Source: CAZXDS01 sp964639525 | GTDB taxonomy: Bacteria > Bacteroidota > Ignavibacteria > Ignavibacteriales > Melioribacteraceae | Direction of reading: 5' to 3' | Length of the DNA: 19,947 bases | Assembly: GCA_964639525.1 (NCBI GenBank) | Contig: CAZXDS010000043.1 | Span: 1-19,947, forward strand | In this document: in pieces, positions 1-7,937 of the stretch | Numbering within the stretch: position 1 is the first letter of the stretch | Layout: each line of letters opens with the position of its first letter | The notes under the pieces: model-generated | Seen by the model: only the letters and a program-made list of their open reading frames with translations | Told to the model about the DNA's origin: nothing | Databases searched by the model: none | Made by a program: the position numbers and the translations under genes

Positions 1-79
1 AAGTTTGGTCTAAAAGCGATTGAAGTGCTGCAGGCAGGTATTCCGCCTGGTTGTAAGTTGGGATAATTACTGAAAACAT
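1..79 (-). CDS. Family 2 glycosyltransferase, N-terminal fragment
   Basis: The 26 codons present encode the classic opening of a GT-A fold glycosyltransferase: MFSVIIPTYNQAEYL, followed by AALQSLLDQT. The V-I-I-P-T-Y-N-x-A-x-Y-L pattern is the first beta strand and nucleotide-binding loop of GT2 enzymes, which transfer a sugar from an NDP-sugar at the cytoplasmic face of the membrane. The gene runs off the left edge, so the DxD motif and acceptor half cannot be seen. The ATG at 79-77 is chosen because the family motif begins two residues after it. No clear ribosome-binding site precedes it. It lies 67 nt downstream of the preceding gene on the same strand and is probably the next gene of the same operon. 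The fragment is too short to predict donor or linkage. Confidence 0.8.
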   Translation of the reverse strand, partial: MFSVIIPTYNQAEYLPAALQSLLDQT

Positions 80-146
80 AATGCTGCCATGTATATTAAA
101 ATTTTTTATGTTTTGGAATATTTCTTTTTCTTTCAAATTTTCCATT

Positions 147-1175
147 TTATCTCAACCAATCATTAATCTTTTCTGTTTGCAGAATATCATTTGTTTCCTT
201 GTTCCATACTTCAACATCAATTGAATTATAAAGCTGTTTAAAATTCTTAATTAAAAATTCCGATGTTTCTTTTCGTATATAATTTATTTGATTCTTTTTT
301 GCAAACGAAGGAAATAAAAAATCTCCTTTTTGAACTAAACTCCCTTGATAAGTATCTAAATATTTGTATGCATTGATATTAACAGTAAGGTAAGGTTTAT
401 TACCAAAATGAGCAACTATTGATGGACCTGATGATGAGCCTAAATGAAACGCAGAAAAATATATTAAGGATATTTCTTTATCAATCTGGGTATTGAAGTC
501 TTTCACAAATATTACATTTGTTAGTTTACGCCATTCCGGTTCAATTTCGGACGTACTGCAAATAACAAAAAATACAACAGGATATTTATCTTCACAATAA
601 GAAAAGAAACCTTTCCATGCTTCATAATCAGAATTACGCTCAGGACAAATATCCAAATTGCGCCGTATATTTACCGTAACAGGTATTTTCCCTAAACCAT
701 TTCTTATTATAAACTGTTCCGACCATTTTTTCAATTGCTTGGGAATTAATAATTGCGGGATATAACCATTCAATCTGTAAAATTCATTAATAAGAATGTA
801 ATTTTTATAATATAAATACTCGCTACTATCTATATTTTGTACACTTGGCCAAATATAATAGGACTTTTTCATTTCTAATAAATCGTATAATTCATCCTTT
901 GATTCTATCACAAATATATTACTTATGTATGGATTAAATTGTAGAATCGGCATTATTGAAAATAAAAAGTACATTTTATTATTGTCATCAATTAAATTAT
1001 CTAATTCTGCCACAGAAGATTTTGCCGGATTTAATAAGAAACAAAAATCAATTTTATCTACACTATAACTAATTTTTTTAATAATAGATGTTTGCACAAA
1101 TGTTGCAAAATCTCCAATACTTATAGGCTGTGTACTCGTATCATAAATAACAAGTAATTTCCGGTTAATTTCCAT
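147..1175 (-). CDS. Putative GT-B-like glycosyltransferase
   Basis: A 342-residue protein without signal peptide or membrane segments. The C-terminal half carries a pattern seen in GT-B-like putative glycosyltransferases of polysaccharide loci (the group annotated TIGR04372, distantly like O-fucosyltransferases): a strand with a conserved basic element (VTVNIRRN, about residues 166-173) and a later glycine/serine loop, HLGSSSGPSIVAHFG (about 244-258), followed by KPYLTVN. In this fold the second loop would contact the nucleotide-sugar. The N-terminal half is divergent and gives no motif I recognise. It is 30 nt downstream of the hypothetical gene at 1206-1790 and in the same operon. Donor and acceptor cannot be read from the sequence. 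The family call rests on motif resemblance only; an unrelated Rossmann-like protein remains possible. Confidence 0.5.
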   Translation of the reverse strand: MEINRKLLVIYDTSTQPISIGDFATFVQTSIIKKISYSVDKIDFCFLLNPAKSSVAELDNLIDDNNKMYFLFSIMPILQFNPYISNIFVIESKDELYDLLEMKKSYYIWPSVQNIDSSEYLYYKNYILINEFYRLNGYIPQLLIPKQLKKWSEQFIIRNGLGKIPVTVNIRRNLDICPERNSDYEAWKGFFSYCEDKYPVVFFVICSTSEIEPEWRKLTNVIFVKDFNTQIDKEISLIYFSAFHLGSSSGPSIVAHFGNKPYLTVNINAYKYLDTYQGSLVQKGDFLFPSFAKKNQINYIRKETSEFLIKNFKQLYNSIDVEVWNKETNDILQTEKINDWLR

Positions 1176-1205
1176 ATTCGCTTTTTATCCCAATAAATTT
1201 AAATA

Positions 1206-1790
1206 TTACAATTCCGATAGAATCTTATCTTCATCTCGATGAATTCGCATACCCGACCGAAAGAACACTTTTTCGGCTTCAATATATTTTTGTTGCAGCA
1301 TTGTTTTAAGTTCAACATTTTTTTTGAATGACTCCGTAAAATGAATATTTTCAAAAACTCCATCATTGCTAAGAAAACCAAACATTGAAGAAGCAACGGA
1401 ATGATTAAACAACTCAAAAAACGTACCATTCCAAAACAATATTGAATTAAAAATCATATAAGCAATATTCTTTGCAGGATAAATCACATCACCTTTTCGC
1501 GGGTAATGAAATTTGTACACTTTATTACTTAGCGTAGCCGTAATCCCAAGAGAAGTTGGAATATTTTCACCTAATTTAATAAAGTTCATTGTATTCTTAT
1601 TTTCAATTTCTAATAGAGGCCAAATATTTGTGTATATAACAGGGCCAGTTTTCTTTTTGCTTTTTTCAAATATTCGAGAGATTTCTAAAATTTCAAAATT
1701 TGTTACATTTTCATTTCCAAATGGCGAAACTGATGTTATTTCATTATTAAAAAATTTTCTGCAAATTTTTGAAGGAACAACATAAATCAT
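1206..1790 (-). CDS. Hypothetical protein of a glycan locus
   Basis: A 194-residue protein that I do not recognise. It begins MIYVVPSKICRKFFNNE. It has no signal peptide and no clear membrane span, although the stretch around residues 103-135 (AKNIAYMIFNSILFWNGTFFELF and beyond) is rich in aromatic and hydrophobic residues. The C-terminal 40 residues are charged and probably helical. The ATG at 1790 is preceded by AGGG at a 6-nt distance, which supports the start. It lies 38 nt downstream of the cobalamin-type radical SAM gene and 30 nt upstream of the GT-B-like gene, so it is almost certainly co-transcribed with both. The position suggests a role in modifying or transferring a sugar, but the sequence itself does not show this. 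Base composition matches the neighbours. Confidence 0.6.
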   Translation of the reverse strand: MIYVVPSKICRKFFNNEITSVSPFGNENVTNFEILEISRIFEKSKKKTGPVIYTNIWPLLEIENKNTMNFIKLGENIPTSLGITATLSNKVYKFHYPRKGDVIYPAKNIAYMIFNSILFWNGTFFELFNHSVASSMFGFLSNDGVFENIHFTESFKKNVELKTMLQQKYIEAEKVFFRSGMRIHRDEDKILSEL

Positions 1791-1828
1791 ACATTTCCCT
1801 TGTATTTTAACCGTTAATTAAAAAATAT

Positions 1829-3193
1829 TTATAATCTTGCTTTTTCAAGTGATATTTTTTCTCTTGAGTTATATATTTTGAAAATATGTTCTATTTCATT
1901 CGACGAGTAGTTATTATAACTGCACACGGCTTGCCTACCGTCATATGAGTTTAAATCGTAATTAATTAAGTAATTATTTGCTTTCGCCCAATTGTAAAAA
2001 GGGGTCCCGGGTTGGGGAGTAGCTATTGATACTTGCCATTTATCCAACAATTTCAAATCATCTCTTAAATAACATAACCTGTTATGAGTAAGTAAATCAT
2101 CTTCAAAACTACTATCCTGCGCTCCAACGATACTGGTTCCATAAGTGACAAAACCGTATTTCTTTGCTTTTTCTAACATAGTTTTTAATTTATCATAATT
2201 AACTTTTTTATGAATTACTTTCCCTGTAGATTCACCAAAAGATTCAATTCCGAAACGAATTTGATGATAACCTGCTTTTTTCATTAATTTAAACAGCTCA
2301 TCGTTAAAATTATAATAGACACACATTGCATCATATTTAAGAAAATTCAATTGATTTTTAATTATTTCTTCACACAATTCCGCCACCCAATCCATTGAAG
2401 AATTATGAGCTTCTTCATTAAAAAAGATACCGTTAAAATAACCGTCGTATTTTTTAACAAGATATTGAATCTCGGCAACTACATCTTTGGGATCTCTCAT
2501 TCTCCAATTTTGTTTTATTTGTCCGTAATAAGATGGAACAACACAAAAAGTACAGGCTAAATTGCAGCCTCGCGAAGCATAAAGTTGAATCATTCTATAA
2601 TCACAACCAGGTTCAGTATAATCAAGTCTTGAAATATCATTATCTTCCGGCCATGGTAAATCATTAGGATCTACTAATTTTTTGCTATTGTTAGGATAAA
2701 GCCCTTGAAGTGATATTTCGCTTGTATTTATAGAGCCTGATTTAATAATTTCAAGAACGACAAGTTCATATTCACCGGGGACAACAAAATCAGCAAATTT
2801 AGAACATTCCAAAGGTTCTGCATAAGCAAAAGCTCCTCCGACAATATTTATAGTACTATTGTTTTTCTTAACGCTGCTAAATATTTCAAAAACTTCTTTG
2901 CTATCAATCGCAGACGGTTCCATAATTAGATAATCAGGAGTGTATGAATTTATGTATGCAATTGTCTCTTTTTTATCTAAGCCCAAAAGATTAGGATCTA
3001 ACATCTTTATTTCAAATTCCGAAAAATCTAATTCTCTTTTCAGCAAAGACGATAAGTAAGCCAATTCATAGGGATAAAAAGCAAATGGTCGTGATGGAGA
3101 TTTCACTCCGGCTGTCCACCTACTTGGAAACAAAATAAGCTTTTTACCATTATCGAGTTTGCCAATTGAATTACATATTATTACAGTCTTCAT
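1829..3193 (-). CDS. Cobalamin-type (B12-binding domain) radical SAM enzyme
   Basis: A 454-residue protein with an N-terminal Rossmann-like domain of the B12-binding class (about 1-180), then a radical SAM core. The core carries the [4Fe-4S] motif C210-N-L-A-C214-T-F-C217, the normal CX3CX2C spacing, after the strand YASRG. The motif that in full cobalamin binders is DxHxxG reads D66-P-N-L-L-G71, so the cobalt-ligating histidine is asparagine. Enzymes of this class include C- and P-methyltransferases, ring-forming and oxidative enzymes (BchE, HpnP and Fom3 types). The C-terminal part (about 330-440) has the usual extension, including TPQPGTPFY. The start codon overlaps the stop of the upstream radical SAM gene as ATGA, implying translational coupling. 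The substrate is unknown; the glycan locus suggests a sugar or lipid-linked sugar. Confidence 0.85.
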   Translation of the reverse strand: MKTVIICNSIGKLDNGKKLILFPSRWTAGVKSPSRPFAFYPYELAYLSSLLKRELDFSEFEIKMLDPNLLGLDKKETIAYINSYTPDYLIMEPSAIDSKEVFEIFSSVKKNNSTINIVGGAFAYAEPLECSKFADFVVPGEYELVVLEIIKSGSINTSEISLQGLYPNNSKKLVDPNDLPWPEDNDISRLDYTEPGCDYRMIQLYASRGCNLACTFCVVPSYYGQIKQNWRMRDPKDVVAEIQYLVKKYDGYFNGIFFNEEAHNSSMDWVAELCEEIIKNQLNFLKYDAMCVYYNFNDELFKLMKKAGYHQIRFGIESFGESTGKVIHKKVNYDKLKTMLEKAKKYGFVTYGTSIVGAQDSSFEDDLLTHNRLCYLRDDLKLLDKWQVSIATPQPGTPFYNWAKANNYLINYDLNSYDGRQAVCSYNNYSSNEIEHIFKIYNSREKISLEKARL

Positions 3194-4563
3194 TTATTAA
3201 GCCATTCGTTAAATTCAAGATATAATTTTCTTTTTCTGTTTAATGTGCCGTTATTTTTTGCCTTGCTTATAAAACCCATTTCATGAAAAGATTTAATAAC
3301 AAATTTCAGATCATCTTTGGTCAAAGTTCCGGTTAGGGCATTATATCCATGCCCACTGAACGATTGATAACTTTTATCGGTGAACCAACTATTATTTACA
3401 GCATCTTCATAAAATTGTGTTCCAGGATATGGTGTAACTGTAGTAACGCCTATTGATTCCGGTTCTAATTTGTCAATAAGGTTTAAAGTTTTTAAATGCG
3501 ATTCTTTTGTTTCGCCAGGGAATCCAACCATTAATAAAAAATGTAATTTTAATCCGATTTTCCTACATTGTTGTGATATAGTAATTACTTTTGACAAATT
3601 TAAACCTGTTTTTGTACTCTTTATCATTAACTGTTCATCTGCTGTTTCAATACCTACATTAATTCCTTTACAACCGCTATTTCTCATTTTCTTAAGAAGT
3701 TCAAAATTCAAACAGTCAATACGAGTTTCACACCACCAATCTATACTAATATTACTAGCATCAATCAGTTCACATAAACGAAAGATCCTTTTTTTATCTA
3801 ATGTAAATGTTGCATCACGAAATAATATTTTTGTAATACCAAGCGAATAAATATTTTCTAATTCCGAAAAAACACGTTCGGCTGACATTGCACGCCATTT
3901 TGTACCTTGAACTAACGGATAGGGACAATAATATCGACAATTGTACGGACAACCTCGGCTCGTTTGGAATGTTGTAATATTATGCCCCAAACGAGAATAA
4001 CTATACAATTCGTTTTTTAATTTATCTCTATTGAGTATGGGAAGTAAATTCAAATCTTCCAGAATGTTTTCGGGTATTTCTTTTAATTCTCCATTTTCAA
4101 AAAATGCTGTCCCCTGTTTTGTTTCCCCTGTAATAATTTTATCAATTATTAAATCGCATTCGCCGGTTATTATCAATTCAATTCCGGTTTTCTCTATAAT
4201 ATCTTTCAGTATATTTTTATCATGAATCATAGTTTTCACAATAATTCGCATTTCTTTTTGATAATTTAACTTGATATATCTGATAAACTCGCAATCAGAT
4301 TGTAAAGAGGGAAGCGAGACAGTAAGGATTAAACAATCAGGTTCATAAGTTGAAACATCACTCAAAACACCTTCGCTATTAGGTTCGACTTGTGAATCGA
4401 AAACAATGGCATTGTGTCCTTTTTCCATTAATACTGTTGCATACGAAAGCAGATCGAGCGGAGGTAATATCATGGTTTGGTTTCTTCCAAAACCAAGTCC
4501 TCCTGCCATATCTCTGCTAACAGGATTATTATAATCCGGCGTATTTAATAGAAAAACTTTCAT
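3190..4563 (-). CDS. Cobalamin-type radical SAM enzyme with CX3CX3C cluster motif
   Basis: A 457-residue protein with an N-terminal B12-binding-like domain (about 1-170, opening MKVFLLNTPDYNNP) and a radical SAM core. The cluster cysteines lie in SRG-C205-P-Y-N-C209-R-Y-Y-C213-PYPLVQG: the second spacing is three residues, not two, so it reads CX3CX3C. I checked the bases around 3918-3949 and the reading frame is unbroken through the motif. The core continues with IRTD-type and GIET elements (GINVGIETADEQL, about 285-297) and LLMVGFPGET, typical of the class, so the protein looks intact. The B12 position reads FDSQVEPNSEG, without DxHxxG. It lies 25 nt downstream of the GT2 gene and overlaps the next radical SAM gene by 4 nt (ATGA). 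The two probably act on the same intermediate. Confidence 0.85.
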   Translation of the reverse strand: MKVFLLNTPDYNNPVSRDMAGGLGFGRNQTMILPPLDLLSYATVLMEKGHNAIVFDSQVEPNSEGVLSDVSTYEPDCLILTVSLPSLQSDCEFIRYIKLNYQKEMRIIVKTMIHDKNILKDIIEKTGIELIITGECDLIIDKIITGETKQGTAFFENGELKEIPENILEDLNLLPILNRDKLKNELYSYSRLGHNITTFQTSRGCPYNCRYYCPYPLVQGTKWRAMSAERVFSELENIYSLGITKILFRDATFTLDKKRIFRLCELIDASNISIDWWCETRIDCLNFELLKKMRNSGCKGINVGIETADEQLMIKSTKTGLNLSKVITISQQCRKIGLKLHFLLMVGFPGETKESHLKTLNLIDKLEPESIGVTTVTPYPGTQFYEDAVNNSWFTDKSYQSFSGHGYNALTGTLTKDDLKFVIKSFHEMGFISKAKNNGTLNRKRKLYLEFNEWLNK

Positions 4564-4588
4564 TGCAACGACAATCCTTATTAATTAG

Positions 4589-5632
4589 TTATACTGATTT
4601 ATCAATCTTTTCAATAATTAAATCCATCATTTGTGAAGCATCCTCTCCGGTATCAGGGTCATTGTTTTCTAACAACTGAAGATGTTTTCTGTAATAATTT
4701 ATACGAAAAAACTCTTGCAGCACCCTAAAATTATTATTTACAATATTTTGAACCCAATTTTTATATAGATATTGACTGTTAGTAAAATATTCTTTGTTGT
4801 AATTATTCAGCAACTCAACAGAATCCCGTAATATTTTTGAGTTAAAAAAACTTATATTTATTGCTCTATCAATTCCTAAAATTTTCTTTAGTTCTTTGTC
4901 ATTTGGATAAATATCACTAAAATGAAGAGCTGACCAAGTAAATTTTTCAAAGTTATTTAACCAATGGTAAAAGGGTAATTTATGTTTATGATAAGACTTA
5001 GCATCTTTTAAATAATGTATTTTATGATTTATCTTTCTGTTTAATCTATACGATAATTCCCTGTCTTCATACCTGGCAAAAGGGAAAGATTCATCAAAAG
5101 GATGTTCCCGAAGCATATTTGTAGGCACAATTATGTTGCTTGTGTAAAAATATTCTTCACCGCTATTAAATTTATTTTCGTCCGAAATTTTGTAATGTCC
5201 AAATTGGGAACCGCCATTGCAGCTCCAATATTCAAATGGCGTAATATTTTCAGGATAAGGAAGTATATTCCCTAATACGGATACATTATGCGGTTTATAC
5301 TTTTCTAAATAATCACAAAATATTGTTAAAGTATCTTTAAATAGAATAACATCATCTCCCATAATTAAAGTATATTTGCCTTTCGCTTTTTCTATTCCTC
5401 TATTTCTTGCAAATGCCGGACCTTTAGCTTTATCAAGTCTGATATATCTATACTTACTATTCAAATTTGCATATCCGTTAAGATAAGATTGCGTATCATC
5501 ATTTGAGCAATCATCTACAATAATTATTTCATTTACTCTCTTAATACCCGACGAATTATTTATTGCTGAAATACAATCTTTCAACGTATTTAATCTGTTC
5601 TGTGTCGTTATTAAAATAGTTAGTAAACTCAT
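4589..5632 (-). CDS. Family 2 glycosyltransferase
   Basis: A 347-residue GT-A fold enzyme. The first strand and loop read LTILITTQNRLNTL (4-17). The nucleotide-binding region has IIIVDDCSNDDT (37-48), then GPAFARNRGI (71-80), typical of GT2, and the metal-binding DxD position is MGDDV (91-95). An ED pair in ARYEDREL (186-193) occupies the place of the catalytic base and acceptor loop. The C-terminal 150 residues are helical and charged with no membrane span, so the enzyme is probably cytoplasmic and membrane-associated. It should transfer one sugar from an NDP-donor to the growing lipid-linked glycan; the donor cannot be predicted. It is flanked at 13 nt by the SDR gene upstream and at 25 nt by the radical SAM pair downstream. 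No strong ribosome-binding site is seen. Confidence 0.9.
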   Translation of the reverse strand: MSLLTILITTQNRLNTLKDCISAINNSSGIKRVNEIIIVDDCSNDDTQSYLNGYANLNSKYRYIRLDKAKGPAFARNRGIEKAKGKYTLIMGDDVILFKDTLTIFCDYLEKYKPHNVSVLGNILPYPENITPFEYWSCNGGSQFGHYKISDENKFNSGEEYFYTSNIIVPTNMLREHPFDESFPFARYEDRELSYRLNRKINHKIHYLKDAKSYHKHKLPFYHWLNNFEKFTWSALHFSDIYPNDKELKKILGIDRAINISFFNSKILRDSVELLNNYNKEYFTNSQYLYKNWVQNIVNNNFRVLQEFFRINYYRKHLQLLENNDPDTGEDASQMMDLIIEKIDKSV

Positions 5633-5645
5633 TTAGGTATTTTGG

Positions 5646-6515
5646 TTAAATAATATTTGAAAAAATCTTATCAATTGTTTCTTCAGTATCCGGTCTTTTA
5701 AAACCAAACAGTTTATTTACTATCTCCGAATCAAGTGTAGAAAATCGGGGTAAATTAAAATCAATCTTATTCCTATAGTTCTCTCGTTTAATTAAATTTT
5801 TACTGTATCCATACTTATCGCACATATTTTTCATGATTTCATAGTATGAAATATCTTTTTTTGCTGAAAATTGAAAAATGCCGTTTTGCTTTTTTTGTAC
5901 AATTGACTTTATAACAGCAATAACGTTTCCTATATGTAACGGAGCAATGTACAAATCATCAAAAACAGTTATAGTTTTTTCTGTTTTTAATTTATTTATC
6001 CACTCATGAAATAAAACAAAAGATTCATCCAATACTTTTGATAATCTAAGAATTCCCCACTTTCCGCTACTATTGCCAATATACTTTTCAATCTCCACTT
6101 TTTGTTTACCATAATTATTAATTGGCGAATATTTTGCATTGGATAAAGTATTACTCATTTCTCCGTTAAATACTTGATTAGAAGATAAATATAGAATGAA
6201 AATATTTCTCTGCAAGAGCAATTTTATAAGTTTTGCCATTTGCTTAACATTAATGAAATGCGAATATTCCTCATTTTTTTCACAAAATTCTAGTTTTGTT
6301 ATTCCGGCACAAATTACCGCTGAATCAATATTATTTGGGATGTTCCATTTTTTTTCAATATCCGCAAGATTTAGATAAATTGCATTTGCTTTAATTTTCT
6401 CTAATTTATTTGTAGTAGAAATTATTTTTTGATTTCCATCGTTAAAACTTTCAACAAGCGCATTCCCAATAAATCCATCACCGCCGATAATCAATGTTTT
6501 TTCACTAATATGCAT
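5646..6515 (-). CDS. RmlD-like NAD(P)-dependent sugar reductase (extended SDR)
   Basis: A 289-residue Rossmann-fold protein of the dTDP-4-dehydrorhamnose reductase-like SDR group. The dinucleotide loop is GGDGFIG (11-17), and the active site has SSNQVFNG (111-118), in place of the usual TDYVFDG of RmlD, and the catalytic pair Y135-GKQ-K139. Family members reduce a 4-keto group or epimerise NDP-sugars. The C-terminal half, with FDDLYIAPLHIGNV (about 185-198), matches the substrate lobe of this family. The length is normal. It sits between a methyltransferase (20-nt gap) and the GT2 gene (13-nt gap), so it likely finishes a sugar made by the upstream transketolase and methyltransferase genes. 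Asparagine at the third motif position (SSNQVF) is a variation. A reductase is more likely than an epimerase, but neither is proven. Confidence 0.8.
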   Translation of the reverse strand: MHISEKTLIIGGDGFIGNALVESFNDGNQKIISTTNKLEKIKANAIYLNLADIEKKWNIPNNIDSAVICAGITKLEFCEKNEEYSHFINVKQMAKLIKLLLQRNIFILYLSSNQVFNGEMSNTLSNAKYSPINNYGKQKVEIEKYIGNSSGKWGILRLSKVLDESFVLFHEWINKLKTEKTITVFDDLYIAPLHIGNVIAVIKSIVQKKQNGIFQFSAKKDISYYEIMKNMCDKYGYSKNLIKRENYRNKIDFNLPRFSTLDSEIVNKLFGFKRPDTEETIDKIFSNII

Positions 6516-6535
6516 AAAATAAATTCCGGCTACCC

Positions 6536-7216
6536 CTAATTATTATTTACATAAAAACCCAAAACAAAATAATACCAAGCCATTTTGTGATGCCCCGTAT
6601 GAACTACTTCATCATTCATTGAAAATGATAAAATTCTCCCAAAATTATTTTGCATCAGCGATTCTAATTCCTTCAAATCATAACATTTAATATGATCAGC
6701 TTTGCTGATTTCCCCTTGTAATGGATATGAATAAATACTGGGAGTTCCGAGAACAATCATCCCATCTTTTTTTAAATATTTTTTTGTATGCTGAAGAAAC
6801 ATTTTCCCGTCTTCTTCATTCATATGTTCTATTACATCAAGCGCTATCAGAACATCATATTTTTTGTTACTCTTCATTTTATAAAAATCTTTTTTTAAGA
6901 AAGTAACATTTTCCCTTCTATTAATACTATTAGCTTCTTTTATTTCATCGCTCCTCAAATCAATGCCGGTAATATATTTACATTTTTGAGCAAGAAACAT
7001 TGCGCCTAAACCCGAACCACAGCCTATTTCTAATACGTCATCTTTTTCACTTATCATCCTGTAAACAAACTTATATCTGGATAATCTTATCAATAACCGC
7101 ATTAAGTCATTTTTAACGTAATAACCATACTCTTCGCCTAACAGTATCGGATCATTTCCTTCTTTCATTTTTTCAACAAGTTTAAAAAATTCCGCTTTGC
7201 TTGTACTAATATTCAT
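6536..7216 (-). CDS. Class I SAM-dependent methyltransferase
   Basis: A 226-residue Rossmann-like methyltransferase. Motif I is VLEIGCGSGLG (61-71), the acidic residue after strand 2 is in GIDLRSDEI (84-92), and motif IV is DVLIALDVIEHM (121-132), a form common in small-molecule and sugar O-, N- or C-methyltransferases (Methyltransf_11/23 type). The N-terminal 55 residues (FFKLVEKMKEGNDP through LLIRLSRYKF) probably form the substrate lid. The start at 7216 has GAGG about 10 nt upstream. It lies 60 nt downstream of the other methyltransferase gene and 20 nt upstream of the SDR gene. By context the substrate is a sugar nucleotide or a glycan end. It resembles the gene at 7277-7936 only in the general fold, so it is not a recent duplication. 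Confidence 0.88.
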   Translation of the reverse strand: MNISTSKAEFFKLVEKMKEGNDPILLGEEYGYYVKNDLMRLLIRLSRYKFVYRMISEKDDVLEIGCGSGLGAMFLAQKCKYITGIDLRSDEIKEANSINRRENVTFLKKDFYKMKSNKKYDVLIALDVIEHMNEEDGKMFLQHTKKYLKKDGMIVLGTPSIYSYPLQGEISKADHIKCYDLKELESLMQNNFGRILSFSMNDEVVHTGHHKMAWYYFVLGFYVNNN

Positions 7217-7276
7217 GTATGTTTTTCCTCAAGGTAATTTAATTACCAGTAATACTGCTTTTATTTGCACGTTATT

Positions 7277-7936
7277 TTAAAAATAAATAAATTCATAATC
7301 GCCGGTATAACCGAATTCATCAAATAACCATTCCCATTCATCCGGAGCAAAAAATGATTCACACGTTAAAGCCCAACATTGTAGATTAAAAAGCTCTTCT
7401 TCGTTTCTGTATCCTTCAACCACCAAATATTTATTTTTTCCAACTCTTTCCATTTCCGTTAAAGCTTTTTTTAAGTGGTTGATTTTAAGATTATGCAATG
7501 TTGTTATTGAAATAACTAAATCAAATTCATTATCATCAAAATCGAATTTATCTTGAGCAGCATGAATGGATAAGTTTTTTTTAACTTCTTCTTTTGCATT
7601 TTCAAGAGCATATTCTGAGATATCGTAGCCAATAATTACAGCGTCCGGCAATAATTTCTTTAGTTCAAATAATAAAAATCCTTTGCCGCAGCCAATATCA
7701 AGAATTTTTGCATCCGGTGATAAATTATATTGCTCAATTAAACTTTTGGCAACGGTTTCCCATCTACCGTCATATTTAAAACCGCCATAGCCATATTTAC
7801 GATCACCGTCCCAATAATTTTCATCATATTTTTTTGCAATTTGCATACAATGAATTTTATCATTTGTCATTCTGCCAATATAATCGCGCTTTGTGCTTTT
7901 ATGCAGTTTTGTAATTATATTTAATAGCCTTCCCAT
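7277..7936 (-). CDS. Class I SAM-dependent methyltransferase linked to the transketolase pair
   Basis: A 219-residue methyltransferase. Motif I is ILDIGCGKGF (78-87), the acidic residue is in GYDISEY (103-109), and motif IV is DLVISITTLHNL (about 138-149). An unusual, strongly aromatic N-terminal segment, YDENYWDGDRKYGYGGFKYD (37-56), precedes the fold. I recall this segment from methyltransferases next to split transketolases in surface-glycan loci, but cannot verify that here. The C-terminus (CESFFAPDEWEWLFDEFGYTGDYEFIY region) is also aromatic and may form the substrate pocket. One base separates its ATG from the stop of the transketolase C-terminal half (TAA-A-ATG), so the products are probably translated together and work on the same sugar. 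O- or C-methylation cannot be distinguished. Confidence 0.87.
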   Translation of the reverse strand: MGRLLNIITKLHKSTKRDYIGRMTNDKIHCMQIAKKYDENYWDGDRKYGYGGFKYDGRWETVAKSLIEQYNLSPDAKILDIGCGKGFLLFELKKLLPDAVIIGYDISEYALENAKEEVKKNLSIHAAQDKFDFDDNEFDLVISITTLHNLKINHLKKALTEMERVGKNKYLVVEGYRNEEELFNLQCWALTCESFFAPDEWEWLFDEFGYTGDYEFIYF

Positions 7937-7937
7937 T

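Noticed and set aside
1513..1785. Plus-strand open frame within the hypothetical gene
   Set aside because: Antisense to an intact minus-strand gene, low-complexity hydrophobic translation with no family motif.
147..1790. The two genes at 147-1175 and 1206-1790 as one frameshifted gene
   Set aside because: Each has its own ATG and stop with a 30-nt gap, the second has a good ribosome-binding site, and the first begins with a plausible Rossmann strand.
3470..3850. Plus-strand open frame of 126 codons opposite the CX3CX3C radical SAM gene
   Set aside because: Lies wholly opposite a gene with clear family motifs; its translation shows nothing recognisable.
4564..4588. Cobalamin riboswitch ahead of the B12-type radical SAM genes
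   Set aside because: Only 25 nt separate these genes from the one upstream, so there is no room for one, and none of the longer gaps shows a recognisable B12-box.
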